Shown one piece after another: positions 54,663-63,732 of a stretch of 64,000 nucleotides of DNA (positions are counted from its first letter, which is position 1; each line of letters begins with the position of its first letter). The notes under the pieces were generated by a model. The model had not been told where the DNA came from, made no database searches, and saw only the letters and a list, made by a program, of their open reading frames with translations. Location of the stretch: positions 10,909-74,908 of the forward strand of contig JACFMS010000003.1 in the NCBI GenBank assembly GCA_019455285.1. Reading direction: 5' to 3'. This stretch comes from Sphingomonadales bacterium (GTDB lineage Bacteria; Pseudomonadota; Alphaproteobacteria; Sphingomonadales; Govanellaceae). The position numbers were made by a program, and so were the translations under genes.

Positions 54663-55442
54663 TTAACTTACCGCCCGGTGCGGTGGGGCTTCGCCGTCGA
54701 GGGGCAAAAACCCGGCCTCGGCAAGCGCCGATCTAAGCTCGGTCAAGGCCGCAGCCAGTCGTGCTGGATCGGCCGAGCGCAAGACCAGGCTCGCGCCATA
54801 TTTGTCGTCATGGGCGAAGGGGTAGCTGCCGATGGCGACATCGGGGTAGGCATTCTGCACCCGGCTTAAGGTTGGGGCCATGAAGCTCTCCCCGGCGTAG
54901 ACATGGATCGCCGCCGTTTCCACCTTGCGGCCACGTCGCAGGCTGCCGCGCAAGGTCTCCAGCATGGCCTGCATGACCTGGGGACTGCCGGCCATGACAT
55001 GGACATTGCCGAGGATAAACCCCGGCGCGCCGGAAACCGGATTTTTGATCAGCCGCGCCCCTTTGGGGATCATCGCCATGCGCCGCCGGCCCTCGTTCAA
55101 GGGCCCGGTGAGCCGCACCATCAGCTCGGCCGCCGCCGCGTCGCTGAATTCCAGCGGCGCGCCGAATGCCTCCGCCACACACTCAGCGGTGATGTCGTCA
55201 TGGGTAGGACCGATGCCGCCGGTGGTGAAGACATAATCGAACTTGGTCCTGACCTCCCGCACCGTCGCCACGATCACCGCCGCGATATCCGGGATGACCC
55301 GCGCCTCGCGCAAGACAATTCCCTCTTCATTCAGCCACTTGGCGAGATAGGTCAGGTTGGCGTCCCGAGTCCGGCCGGAGAGGATCTCATCGCCGATGAT
55401 GAGCAGGCAGGCGGTGACCACCTCTGTATTCGATTCAGCCAT
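54663..55442 (-). CDS. CinA/MoaB-like molybdopterin-binding family protein
   Basis: 259 residues, ATG 55442 preferred (AGGAAGG upstream; ATG 55454 directly abuts it). N-terminal MoCF domain: ACLLIIGDEILSGRTRDANL, VFTTGGIGPTHDDITAECVA and GAPGFILGNVHVMAGSPQVM. This corresponds to the N-terminal half of CinA (competence/damage-inducible protein). The C-terminal amidase domain of long CinA is replaced by a shorter domain (HVYAGESFMAPTLSRVQ...). Stand-alone members have been linked to nucleotide repair or FAD-related hydrolysis, without firm function. Divergent from sfsA, with 61 bases between the starts. Confidence 0.88.
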   Translation of the reverse strand: MAESNTEVVTACLLIIGDEILSGRTRDANLTYLAKWLNEEGIVLREARVIPDIAAVIVATVREVRTKFDYVFTTGGIGPTHDDITAECVAEAFGAPLEFSDAAAAELMVRLTGPLNEGRRRMAMIPKGARLIKNPVSGAPGFILGNVHVMAGSPQVMQAMLETLRGSLRRGRKVETAAIHVYAGESFMAPTLSRVQNAYPDVAIGSYPFAHDDKYGASLVLRSADPARLAAALTELRSALAEAGFLPLDGEAPPHRAVS

Positions 55443-55503
55443 TGTCGGCGGCATCCTTCCTATGAAATTGCCTTGCGGGCCTGAACTCGCTACAACCCGC
55501 CCC

Positions 55504-56211
55504 ATGAAATTCGACCATCCGCTGATCCCTGGCAAGCTTTTGCAGCGCTACAAGCGCTTTCTCGCCGATGTCGAGCTGGCGTCCGGCGAGGTGGTTACCG
55601 CCCACTGCATGAATTCAGGCTCCATGCTAGGGCTTATCGATCCCAGCAACCCGGTCTGGCTGTCGCCGGCGGCCAACCTTGCAGCCAAATTGAAATGGAA
55701 ATGGGAGATTGTCGAGGTCGAAGGCGTGGCGGTCGGCATCAACACCAGCCATCCCAACCGCCTGGCCGCCGAGGCCATCGCCGCCGGCCAGATCCCGGAG
55801 CTTGCCGGCTACCGCTCGATCCGCCGCGAGGTCAAGTTCGGCCAGGAAAACTCCCGGGTTGACCTTCTTCTCGAAGATCATCAGACCGGGCTGCCGCCGG
55901 CCTATGTGGAGGTCAAGAACGTCACCTTGAAGGAAGGCAAGGCCGCCGCCTTTCCCGATGCGGTGACCGCCCGGGGGGCCAAGCACCTGCGCGAACTGGC
56001 CGCCATGCGGGCCAAGGGCGCGCGCGCGGTGATGTTCTATATTGCGCAACGGGCCGATTGCACCCATTTTTCATTGGCGGAAAGAATCGACCCGGCCTAT
56101 GCCGATGCCTTCCGGGCGGCGCAGGCGGCGGGCGTCGAGGCGATCGCCTACCAATGCCAAGTCAGCCCGGCGGAAATTTATATCGACAGGCCGCTGGCGA
56201 TTAGGGTGTGA
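55504..56211 (+). CDS. sfsA: Sugar fermentation stimulation protein SfsA
   Basis: 235 residues. SfsA family marks: RYKRFLADVELASGEVVTAH, CMNSGSMLGL, NTSHPNRLAAEAI, SRVDLLLED, YVEVKNVTL (nuclease-like Asp/Glu/Lys), FPDAVTARGAKHLREL and RADCTHFSLAERIDPAYA. The fold has an OB domain plus a restriction-nuclease-like domain, and DNA binding has been proposed; the physiological role is still unclear. It is followed closely by map and radC, an order common in alphaproteobacteria. Confidence 0.96.
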   Translation: MKFDHPLIPGKLLQRYKRFLADVELASGEVVTAHCMNSGSMLGLIDPSNPVWLSPAANLAAKLKWKWEIVEVEGVAVGINTSHPNRLAAEAIAAGQIPELAGYRSIRREVKFGQENSRVDLLLEDHQTGLPPAYVEVKNVTLKEGKAAAFPDAVTARGAKHLRELAAMRAKGARAVMFYIAQRADCTHFSLAERIDPAYADAFRAAQAAGVEAIAYQCQVSPAEIYIDRPLAIRV

Positions 56212-56242
56212 GGGCCAAGAGGGAATGAAAAGGACCAGCGAT

Positions 56243-57067
56243 ATGACCTATGTCATGGCTTCGGAGTCGCCGTTGACGGCGACCCACGCCATCAAGATCC
56301 ACACGCCCGAGGACTTCGCCGGCATGCGCAAGGCGGGCCGGCTCGCCGCCGAAACCTTGGATTACATCACCCCCTTCGTGCAGCCGGGGGTGACCACCGA
56401 TGAGCTTGATCGGCTGTGCGAGGCGTTCATCCGCGCCCGTGGCGGCGTCTCGGCCCCCCTGCACTACCGCGGCTACCCCAAATCCATCTGCACCTCGGTC
56501 AACCATGTGGTCTGCCACGGCATCCCCGGCGACCGCAAGCTCTTGGACGGCGATATTATCAATATCGACGTCACCCCCATCGTCGACGGCTGGCACGGCG
56601 ACTCCAGCCGCATGTACCTGGTGGGCGAGGTCTCGATCAAGGCGCGCCGCCTGGTGGATGTCACCTACGAATGCCTGATGCGCGGCGTGGCGGCGGTCAA
56701 GCCCGGCGCCCACTTGGGCGACATTGGCCACGCCATCGAAAAGTACGCCCATCAGCACCGCTGCAGCGTGGTGGAGGTGTTTTGCGGCCATGGCCTGGGG
56801 CGGGTCTTCCATGACGCCCCCAACGTTCTCCATTACGGCGAGCCGGGCAGCGGGCCGGAATTGCGGGAAGGCATGTTTTTCACCATCGAGCCGATGATCA
56901 ATCTCGGCCGGCAGGACGTCAAAATCCTCGATGACGGCTGGACGGCGGTGACCAAGGACCGCTCGCTCTCCGCCCAGTTCGAGCACAGCGTCGGCGTGAC
57001 CAAGGACGGCGTGGAGATCTTCACCTTATCGCCGGCGGGCTACACCAAGCCCCCTTACGCCGCATAA
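56243..57067 (+). CDS. map: Methionine aminopeptidase, type I
   Basis: 274 residues from ATG 56243, eight bases after AAGGA; an ATG at 56225 has the ribosome site too close. Metal-site residues are visible in order: VCHGIPGDRKL (His of substrate pocket), DIINIDVTP and GWHGDSSRMY (two Asp), HGLGRVFHDAP (His), FTIEPM (Glu) and QFEHSVGVT (Glu). It removes the initiator Met from nascent proteins and is essential. The N-terminal SH3-binding extension of eukaryotic forms is absent. Map sits between sfsA and radC in one likely transcription unit. Confidence 0.97.
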   Translation: MTYVMASESPLTATHAIKIHTPEDFAGMRKAGRLAAETLDYITPFVQPGVTTDELDRLCEAFIRARGGVSAPLHYRGYPKSICTSVNHVVCHGIPGDRKLLDGDIINIDVTPIVDGWHGDSSRMYLVGEVSIKARRLVDVTYECLMRGVAAVKPGAHLGDIGHAIEKYAHQHRCSVVEVFCGHGLGRVFHDAPNVLHYGEPGSGPELREGMFFTIEPMINLGRQDVKILDDGWTAVTKDRSLSAQFEHSVGVTKDGVEIFTLSPAGYTKPPYAA

Positions 57068-57076
57068 TCCGCGCCC

Positions 57077-57769
57077 ATGGGCTCCTTGAAGGAAGACGCG
57101 CCCCATTATCTTGGCCATCGCCAGCGCCTGCGCGCCCGCTTCCTGGAAAAAGGCGCGGAAGCCCTGAATGATTACGAGCTTCTGGAGCTTCTGTTGTGCA
57201 TCGCCATCCCCCGGCGCGACGTCAAGCCCTTGGCCAAGGACCTGATGAAGCGGTTCGGCAGCTTCGCCGGGGTGATCAGCGCCCCCATCGAACGCCTAAG
57301 CGAGATCAACGGCGTCGGTGATGCCGCGATCACCGCCTTGAAGATCGCCCGCGCCTCGGCGCTGGCCCTGCAGCGTGAGGAAGTGCTGGAGAAGCCGGTG
57401 TTGAGCTCGTGGCGGGCGCTCTTGGCCTATTGCCACTCAGCCATGGCCCATGAACTGAACGAGCACTTCCGCATCCTGTTTCTCGATAAAAAGAACACCC
57501 TGATCGCCGATGAGGTGCAGCAGAAGGGCACGGTGGACGAAACCCCGATTTATCCCCGGGAAGTGATCAAGCGCGCCCTGGAGCTGGGCGCCACCGCCAT
57601 CATCCTGGTCCACAACCACCCCGGCGGCGACCCCAGCCCCAGCCGCGAAGACATCGCCATGACCCGCGAAGTGGCGGAAGCGGCCGGCAAACTCGGTATC
57701 ATCATCCATGACCATCTCATCATCGCCAAGCGCGGCCACGCCAGTTTTAAGACGCTGGGGTTGTTGTAA
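57077..57769 (+). CDS. radC: RadC family JAMM-domain protein
   Basis: 230 residues. N-terminal helix-hairpin-helix region ([39 protein letters not shown]), then the JAMM metalloprotease-like domain with the zinc motif [18 protein letters not shown] and the following [14 protein letters not shown]. Despite its name, a direct DNA-repair function is not established. It begins nine bases after map. The repeat cluster at 57785 follows. Confidence 0.95.
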   Translation: MGSLKEDAPHYLGHRQRLRARFLEKGAEALNDYELLELLLCIAIPRRDVKPLAKDLMKRFGSFAGVISAPIERLSEINGVGDAAITALKIARASALALQREEVLEKPVLSSWRALLAYCHSAMAHELNEHFRILFLDKKNTLIADEVQQKGTVDETPIYPREVIKRALELGATAIILVHNHPGGDPSPSREDIAMTREVAEAAGKLGIIIHDHLIIAKRGHASFKTLGLL

Positions 57770-57784
57770 ACGTTCCTTGATCTT

Positions 57785-57905
57785 ACGTGACACCCCCTCA
57801 CCCAGCTCCGACTAAGCTTGGTCTGCGACCGAGCATAAGTCTTCGCATCCCTCTCCCCCTTCAAGGGGGAGAGGGGTAGGGTGAGGGGGTCGCTCGCAAT
57901 GACCG
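57785..57905. repeat. Dispersed repeat CCCCCTCACCC type, copy 1, plus fragment
   Basis: Begins CACCCCCTCACCCAGCTCCG and ends GGGTAGGGTGAGGGGGT, with an inner hairpin CTCTCCCCCTTCAAGGGGGAGAG. It is directly followed by a fragment (TCGCTCGCAATGAC) of the repeat seen at 2682-2775. The same CCCCCTCACCC element occurs inverted at 58435-58537, on the other side of the DUF2946 gene. Confidence 0.82.
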
Positions 57906-57992
57906 AGCTCAGCTTTTTTAATGGCCTGTTGATTGACAAGCCGGCCGGCAGCCCGTAGCGTCCGCACCCAGGACGATGAGAAGGGGCGCATC

Positions 57993-58364
57993 GTGCGGCG
58001 CTTGAGAACAAATCACGGGGGCATCTTCGCGGCGTTTTTGGCGCTGTTCCTGCAGCTTGCCCTGACCACCGTAACCAGCGCCGCGCTTCCCGACGCCAGC
58101 ACCCAATTAGAAGCTGACTTGGCGATACTCTGCACGCCCACGGGGGCGGCGCATCAGGGCGGAGCGCCTCTGCAACCAGGGAATGGCTGCGATCACTGCA
58201 CGCTCTGTCCGTCGTTTAGCCTTGGCGCCACGCTGCCGAGCCTGACTTCGCTCTGTGCGCCCATGGCTTCGACTACGGCGACTGGTTTTTCCCAAGCGTT
58301 AATCCTTGTTCCCTCATCTCTAGAGCGGCCTTCCAGCCGCGGCCCGCCCTCGTTCCATATCTGA
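57993..58364 (+). CDS. DUF2946-type small secreted protein
   Basis: 123 residues from GTG 57993, six bases after AAGGGG. N-terminal signal or membrane segment (GGIFAAFLALFLQLALTTVTSA), then a Cys motif GNGCDHCTLCPSFS (CxxCxxC) near residue 67 and a second hydrophobic stretch. The family often lies beside TonB receptors and copper or other metal handling genes, and a metal-binding role is likely from the Cys cluster. It precedes a TonB receptor and PepSY gene pair. It is enclosed by two inverted copies of the same intergenic repeat. Confidence 0.72.
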   Translation: MRRLRTNHGGIFAAFLALFLQLALTTVTSAALPDASTQLEADLAILCTPTGAAHQGGAPLQPGNGCDHCTLCPSFSLGATLPSLTSLCAPMASTTATGFSQALILVPSSLERPSSRGPPSFHI

Positions 58365-58434
58365 CGCCGTTGTTCTTGAGTGGCCGCTTTTTTAAAGCAC
58401 TTAGGGTCGAACGTTTCTTCTTCTACAACCCGTC

Positions 58435-58537
58435 TACCCCCTCACCCTATCCCTCTCCCCCTGTAAGGGGGAGAGGGTTGAGAAGGCTTAGCGATGCCGA
58501 AGGCAGCGCTTAGCCGGAGCTGGGTGAGGGGGTAAAA
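58435..58537. repeat. Dispersed repeat CCCCCTCACCC type, copy 2 (inverted)
   Basis: Reverse-complement arrangement of the 57785 copy: begins ACCCCCTCACCCTATCCCTC, with an inner hairpin CTCTCCCCCTGTAAGGGGGAGAG, and ends CTTAGCCGGAGCTGGGTGAGGGGGT. The middle differs between the two copies, as expected for old copies of one element. Confidence 0.82.
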
Positions 58538-58612
58538 AGACAGGGAAATTAAAGAACGCATCCGATCCGCCTGGAAATATCCCAAACTTTTTTCCAGATA
58601 TGGAACTGCTAC

Positions 58613-60631
58613 ATGTTGAAAAAATGTCATTGGACTTCTACCCCCACTTTCGCCGCAGCAGCGCTGCTCCTTCATGCCAGCGCGGCGCAGGCCGACCCCA
58701 TGCTTGCCGATGAGGTTTTGGTGCTGGGCCACTTGAGCGTGCAAAGTCCCGACGCCGCGCGCGAACAGTTGGCGAAAGTGCCAGGCGGCACCGCGCTGAT
58801 TACGGCGGAAGACTTTGAAAATCGCTACGCCGTCGGCTTTCAGGACATGCTGGCCAACGTGCCGGGCGTATTCGCTCATCTGCGCTATGGCGAGGAAGTG
58901 CGCCTCTCCATCCGCGGCTCCGGCCTGTCGCGCAGCTTTCATTTGCGCGGCATCCGTCTCCTTCTGGATGGCGTGCCGCTGACGGCGGCCGATGGCGGAG
59001 GCGACTTTCAGGAAATAGACCCGCTGATCGTGCGTCACATCGAAGTCTATAAGGGCGGCAACGGTCTGCGCTACGGCGCGGCGAGCTTGGGCGGCGCGGT
59101 CAACGTTGTCTCCCCAACCGCCCGCACCGTCGATTACCGGGGATTGCTGCAGGCTGAAGGCGGCAGCTTTTCAACGGCGCGGCTCCATGGCGCTTACGCC
59201 TGGGCCGGCGAGACGGCGGACGCTTATATCGCGGCGACCGGCGTCACTTCCGATGGCTATCGCGCGCAAAGCAAGCAAGACAAGGTACGCATGAGCGGCA
59301 ATGTCGGCTTGAAAATCGGTGATGGTGGCGAGACGCGGTTTTACCTGTGGGCCAACGAGATCAACCAAGAAGTGCCCGGCGCGCTTTCGCTGACCAATGC
59401 GCTGCAAAATTCCAAAGCCGTGCAACCAATCAACGAGATCAACGATTACGCCCGCGATATCCGCTCACTGCGCATCGCCAACCGCACGATATTGCCGGCG
59501 GCGGAGGGGCTTTTAGAATTCGGCGTCTATGGCACCTTGAAAAGCCTTTATCACCCGATCTTCCAGGTGATCGACCAGGATTCCAAGGAAGCGGGCGCGT
59601 ATATCCGCTGGAGCGGTGACGTAGGACCGGTCGAGTGGACGCTGGGCGCAAACCTCGGCTGGGGCATCGTCGACGCCAAGCAGTTCATCAACGTCGGCGG
59701 CCATCGCGGCGCGCTGACCGCCGACAGCGACCAGAAAAGCCTCAATGTGGAAGGCTACGGCGAAGCAAGATTCCAGGTCGATGACGCCTGGACGCTGATC
59801 GCTGGCGCGCAAGTCCTCCGCGCGCGGCGTATTTACGATAATCATCGCTCGCCGGCAGCGAACGATCGCGAGACGTTTTCCAGCTTCAGCCCGAAAGTCG
59901 GCGTCCTGTGGGAGCCTGGTGAAGAAACGCAAGTTTTCGCCAACCTGTCGCGCAGCTTTGAGCCGCCGACATTTTCCGAACTGGTGCAGTTTCCGGTGGT
60001 GGGCTTCGTGCCCCTGGACGCCCAACGCGCCTGGACGGCGGAAGTCGGATCGCGTGGGGAATCGGGCCGCTTTACCTGGGACATTACCGGTTACTGGTCG
60101 TGGCTAAAGGGCGAGATGCTGCAATTTATCACCAATCCCACCATTCCCGCCGCCACCTTCAACGCCGATAAGACCACGCACCGCGGCATCGAAGCCGGCG
60201 CGGGTGTCACGGTGACGAACGATCTCATCTTGCGCCTGATTTATACCTTCAACGATTTCCGCTTCCGCAACGACGTGCAGTATGGCGACAACAAGATCGC
60301 CGGTCTGCCGCGCCATATGGCGCGCATCGAAGCGAGCTATAGCCACGATTGCGGCTTGACGCTGACCCCTAGCGTCGAGTGGGCGATGTCGCGCGCCTAT
60401 GTGGATTTCGCCAATACCATGACCGCGCCGCGTTACGCCGTGATCAACCTGGCGGCATCCTGGCGACATGAAGATGGTTGGCGGCTTTATCTCGACGCGC
60501 GCAACCTCGCCAACAAGCATTATGTCTCCGATATCGGCACGGTGGTCAACGCCGCGACCGCGCCGAGCCTCAACGTGTTTTATCCCGGCGACGGACGTTC
60601 CGTGTACGCCGGCGTGGTGCGGGAATTTTAA
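58613..60631 (+). CDS. TonB-dependent receptor (siderophore/metal type)
   Basis: 672 residues. N-terminal signal (HWTSTPTFAAAALLLHASAAQA), plug with VPGGTALITAEDFE, FQDMLANVPGVFAHLRYGEE, RLSIRGSGLSRSFHLRGI, RHIEVYKGGNGLRYGAASLG, then a barrel with ANLSRSFEPPTFSEL and a C-terminal SVYAGVVREF. The sequence type differs from the sugar-island receptors and is that of FecA/FepA-like siderophore or metal receptors. The PepSY membrane protein encoded two bases downstream is typical for iron or copper receptor units. No obvious ribosome site precedes ATG 58613. Confidence 0.93.
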   Translation: MLKKCHWTSTPTFAAAALLLHASAAQADPMLADEVLVLGHLSVQSPDAAREQLAKVPGGTALITAEDFENRYAVGFQDMLANVPGVFAHLRYGEEVRLSIRGSGLSRSFHLRGIRLLLDGVPLTAADGGGDFQEIDPLIVRHIEVYKGGNGLRYGAASLGGAVNVVSPTARTVDYRGLLQAEGGSFSTARLHGAYAWAGETADAYIAATGVTSDGYRAQSKQDKVRMSGNVGLKIGDGGETRFYLWANEINQEVPGALSLTNALQNSKAVQPINEINDYARDIRSLRIANRTILPAAEGLLEFGVYGTLKSLYHPIFQVIDQDSKEAGAYIRWSGDVGPVEWTLGANLGWGIVDAKQFINVGGHRGALTADSDQKSLNVEGYGEARFQVDDAWTLIAGAQVLRARRIYDNHRSPAANDRETFSSFSPKVGVLWEPGEETQVFANLSRSFEPPTFSELVQFPVVGFVPLDAQRAWTAEVGSRGESGRFTWDITGYWSWLKGEMLQFITNPTIPAATFNADKTTHRGIEAGAGVTVTNDLILRLIYTFNDFRFRNDVQYGDNKIAGLPRHMARIEASYSHDCGLTLTPSVEWAMSRAYVDFANTMTAPRYAVINLAASWRHEDGWRLYLDARNLANKHYVSDIGTVVNAATAPSLNVFYPGDGRSVYAGVVREF

Positions 60632-60633
60632 TC

Positions 60634-61347
60634 ATGCGCAAGTTCGTGCTCTCTCCCAAGGGCCGGCGGCTGCATCGCGTCCTTGGCCTCATTTTCGGCA
60701 TCTATCTTATTACGGCGGCATTGAGCGGCATCGCGCACAACGTCATCGCATTGGCCTATCCGCCGCCGCCGCCGGCGCTGCCGCCGGGAGATGTGGGGAT
60801 TGATGCGGCAATCATCAGCCCGGCCGAGGCGGCGCGCATCACCGGCATCGCAAGCACCGTGGCCGCCGTTAATGTACGAACCATCGGCGGCAATGTGATC
60901 TATCAACTTTTGTCCGCGACTGCCGCCAGGCCGGTTTATGTGGATGCGGCGACTGGCGCGGTGCATAACAATCTGGACGCCCGCTATGCCGCCGAGATCG
61001 CCGGGCGCGCCCTGCCCAGTCAGCGCTTGAGCAACACCGCTTATCTCACCGCATTCGACGCCGAATACACCCAAATGTACCGCACCCTCCCCGTCTACCG
61101 CTTCGACGCGGCGGGCGATGATGGGGCGCGGATCTATGTGTCAACAGCCACCGGCGGCGTCACTTTCTGGACCAACGACGCCCGGCGGACGCTCAGCGCC
61201 ATTTTCAGAAATCTCCACATGCTGTCGTTCATCGGCAATCACCCGGTACAGATGTGGATATTAATCGTATTCGCGGTGGGGGCGACGGCCATGGCCGGGC
61301 TGGGGCTGGCTATGGTATGGGCGCGGGACAGCGGCCGGCGCAAGTAG
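60634..61347 (+). CDS. PepSY domain membrane protein
   Basis: 237 residues from ATG 60634, two bases after the receptor stop. N-terminal membrane helix (RRLHRVLGLIFGIYLITAALSGIAH), a periplasmic region with two PepSY-like units (EAARITGIASTVAAVNVR...PVYVDAATGAVH; MYRTLPVYRFDA...RIYVSTATGGVTFW), the helix IFRNLHMLSFIGNHPVQMWIL, and a last membrane helix. The layout resembles PepSY-associated TM proteins paired with siderophore receptors, which may reduce or release ferric ligands; exact activity is unproven. Confidence 0.85.
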   Translation: MRKFVLSPKGRRLHRVLGLIFGIYLITAALSGIAHNVIALAYPPPPPALPPGDVGIDAAIISPAEAARITGIASTVAAVNVRTIGGNVIYQLLSATAARPVYVDAATGAVHNNLDARYAAEIAGRALPSQRLSNTAYLTAFDAEYTQMYRTLPVYRFDAAGDDGARIYVSTATGGVTFWTNDARRTLSAIFRNLHMLSFIGNHPVQMWILIVFAVGATAMAGLGLAMVWARDSGRRK

Positions 61348-61361
61348 CCGTGCGCCATCCA

Positions 61362-61471
61362 TCCGCCCTTCGACAAGCTCAGGGCGAACGGTATAAGCAA
61401 AGCCGTTCGTGGTGAGCCCTTCGACGCCGCCTGCGGCGTCGCTCAGGACAGGCTTGTCGAACCACGGACGG
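61362..61471. repeat. Dispersed repeat (CCCTTCGACAAGCTCAGG type)
   Basis: Contains CCCTTCGACAAGCTCAGGGC, CCGTTCGTGGTGAGCCCTTC and the inverted arm CAGGACAGGCTTGTCGAACC, with an inner hairpin GACGCCGCCTGCGGCGTC. The GTTCGTGGTGAGCCCTTCGAC element is a well-known intergenic repeat of sphingomonads and related alphaproteobacteria. It fills the gap between the PepSY gene and purB. Confidence 0.82.
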
Positions 61472-61567
61472 CCCAAGGCGTAGCCTTTTGGTAACGCAAC
61501 AAGGCTTGAGGGCGGCGGCGATGTCTGCTAGAGCGGTTGCACCTGAACCCCTAGGAGACCCGCCCGC

Positions 61568-62863
61568 ATGATCCCCCGCTATTCCCGGCCCGAGATGGTG
61601 GCGATCTGGTCGCCCGAGTCGAAATTCCGCATCTGGTTCGAGATCGAGGCCCACGCCTGCGACGCCCAGGCCAAACTCGGGGTGATCCCGGAAGCGGCAG
61701 CCAAGGCGGTATGGGAACGCGGCGCTTTTGAGGTCGAGCGCATCGATGAGATTGAGCGCGAGGTCAAGCACGACGTCATCGCCTTTCTGACCAATTTGGC
61801 CGAGCACGTCGGTCCGGAGGCGCGCTTCGTCCATCAGGGCATGACCTCCTCCGACGTTCTCGACACCTGCTTTAATATCCAATTGGTGCGGGCGGCGGAT
61901 ATTATGCTCCGCGATCTGGATGAACTCCTGGAGGTACTGAAGCGCCGCGCCCTTGAGCACAAGATGACGGCGTGCATCGGCCGCAGTCACGGCATCCACG
62001 CCGAGCCTACCACTTTTGGCCTGAAGCTGGCGCAGGCTTACGCTGAATTTACCCGCAACCGCGCCCGCCTGGCCGCCGCGCGCGCGGAGGTGGCGACCTG
62101 CGCCATCTCCGGCGCGGTCGGCACGTTTGCCAACATCGACCCTTACGTGGAAGAACACGTGGCGAAAGCGCTGGGACTTGCGGTGGAGCCGATTTCGACC
62201 CAGATCATCCCGCGCGACCGCCACGCCATGTATTTCGCGACATTGGCCGTCATCGCCAGCTCCATCGAGCGGTTGGCGGTGGAAATCCGTCATCTGCAAC
62301 GCACCGAGGTGCTGGAAGCCGAGGAATATTTCTCGCCTGGGCAAAAAGGCTCCTCGGCGATGCCGCACAAGCGCAACCCCGTCTTGACCGAAAACTTGAC
62401 CGGCCTGGCGCGCATGATGCGCGGCTACGCCATCCCGGCACTGGAAAACGTCGCGCTGTGGCACGAGCGTGATATTTCCCATTCCTCGGCCGAGCGCATG
62501 TTCGGCCCTGACGCCACGGTGATCTTGGATTTCGCGCTCGCCCGCCTGACCAACATCATGGCCAATCTGGTGGTCTATCCTGAGAGCATGCAGAAGAACC
62601 TCGATCGCTTGGGCGGTCTGGTGCATTCCCAGCGCGTCATGCTGGCCTTGACCCAGGCCGGGGTCAGCCGCGAGGACTCCTACCGCCTGGTACAACTAAA
62701 CGCCATGACGGTGTGGCGGGAAGGCAAGGATTTCCTGACCTTGTTGAAGGCCGACAAGGAAGTATCCGCCAAATTGCCGGCCAAGCAGTTGGAAGAGCTG
62801 TTCGATCTCGGCTACCACACCAAGCATGTGGATACCATTTTCAAGCGGGTGTTCGGCTCTTAA
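61568..62863 (+). CDS. purB: Adenylosuccinate lyase
   Basis: 431 residues, normal for the short PurB type. Fumarase/aspartase superfamily signature GQKGSSAMPHKRNP (about residues 257-270) with the catalytic Ser, the His-containing FVHQGMTSSDVLDTCF, and GRSHGIHAEPTTFGLK. It splits adenylosuccinate to AMP and fumarate, and SAICAR to AICAR, in purine synthesis. Stop overlaps the convergent TetR gene end by a few bases. Confidence 0.97.
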   Translation: MIPRYSRPEMVAIWSPESKFRIWFEIEAHACDAQAKLGVIPEAAAKAVWERGAFEVERIDEIEREVKHDVIAFLTNLAEHVGPEARFVHQGMTSSDVLDTCFNIQLVRAADIMLRDLDELLEVLKRRALEHKMTACIGRSHGIHAEPTTFGLKLAQAYAEFTRNRARLAAARAEVATCAISGAVGTFANIDPYVEEHVAKALGLAVEPISTQIIPRDRHAMYFATLAVIASSIERLAVEIRHLQRTEVLEAEEYFSPGQKGSSAMPHKRNPVLTENLTGLARMMRGYAIPALENVALWHERDISHSSAERMFGPDATVILDFALARLTNIMANLVVYPESMQKNLDRLGGLVHSQRVMLALTQAGVSREDSYRLVQLNAMTVWREGKDFLTLLKADKEVSAKLPAKQLEELFDLGYHTKHVDTIFKRVFGS

Positions 62864-63537
62864 GGCTTGCGATTGGGATTCTCCGCCAGCCGCCGCAGGC
62901 CGAAGGCGGCATATTCAATGAACTGCCGATAGCCGGCGTTGATTTCCTTCGCCGACACCAGCCCCTCGGAAACCAGATCAATGCGCGGCGTTTCCGAGAA
63001 GATGAAAATGCCGCAGCCCAGCGTCAACATCATCCCCCAGTTCAGGTGAACTTCGTCGATGGTCGGCAGCGCCAAGCGAAACGCGTTGTTGAAGTGGCGC
63101 TCCACCTCGCCCATGTGGCGGTGGAAAATTCCGGCGAGACTCGGCGTCAGCGTCATTCGCGCCACCAACATCGAGTAGTAGCGCCAGCCCGGATCACCGC
63201 TGGTGTGATATTCAAGCCATGGCCGATACATGGCATCGAGCACATCCTCGACGCTGGGCTGGTTGCGGGTGCGCGTTAGCACATCCGCCAGCGCTTTCAG
63301 GCGCGCTTCATTCATCGCCGCCACCCGCCGGGCGATCACCGCTTCCACCAGGCTTTCCTTGTTGCCGAAATGATAGGTGATGGACGCGGCATCGACCTTG
63401 GCGTCGATGGCCACTTGGCGCAAGGACACGGCGTTTACCCCTTCGATGGCGAACAGCCGTTCGGCCGATTCGAGAATCGCCACATCCGCTTTCTTGGCTG
63501 CCGTCTTGCGAACCGTCGATTTGCGCCGTTGCCGCAT
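62860..63537 (-). CDS. TetR family transcriptional regulator
   Basis: 225 residues. N-terminal helix-turn-helix: ILESAERLFAIEGVNAVSLR, VAIDAKVDAASITYHFGNKE, SLVEAVIARR (about residues 20-68). An Arg/Lys-rich start precedes it, and a helical effector domain follows (YRPWLEYHTSGDPGWRYYSM, HRHMGEVERHFNNAF). It diverges from the TonB receptor gene cut by the right edge; two palindromes in the shared 195-base region are candidate binding sites. Ligand unknown. Confidence 0.93.
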   Translation of the reverse strand: MRQRRKSTVRKTAAKKADVAILESAERLFAIEGVNAVSLRQVAIDAKVDAASITYHFGNKESLVEAVIARRVAAMNEARLKALADVLTRTRNQPSVEDVLDAMYRPWLEYHTSGDPGWRYYSMLVARMTLTPSLAGIFHRHMGEVERHFNNAFRLALPTIDEVHLNWGMMLTLGCGIFIFSETPRIDLVSEGLVSAKEINAGYRQFIEYAAFGLRRLAENPNRKP

Positions 63538-63608
63538 TCCTCACCTGTTACGAGTCGAATTCCTGTCAGTCCGTCTTCATGGCAAAAATGCCCCAAAATC
63601 CAAGCTCC

Positions 63609-63648
63609 TGTCAATTCCTGTTGACAAAAAATTCAACATGTATTGAAA
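63609..63648. promoter_or_regulatory. Two palindromes between TetR and TonB receptor genes
   Basis: TGTCAA-TTCCTG-TTGACA (63609-63626) and ATTCAA-CATGTA-TTGAAA (63631-63648), the second with TTCAA/TTGAA arms, share the same 6-6-6 geometry. The right arm of the first coincides with a consensus -35 TTGACA for the rightward gene. They are likely regulator sites; binding by the adjacent TetR protein is inferred. Confidence 0.5.
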
Positions 63649-63732
63649 TTAAATCACATACTATAAAACTGAAGACTAGGGACGGCAGGTGCCAGTGCGC
63701 CGCAAGACAACATCGTCAAGGAGGAGATTCAG

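Noticed and set aside
61379-62695. Long minus-strand open frame of 438 codons
   Set aside because: Antisense to purB, which carries its full signature; its 3' end runs through a dispersed repeat. No protein family features.
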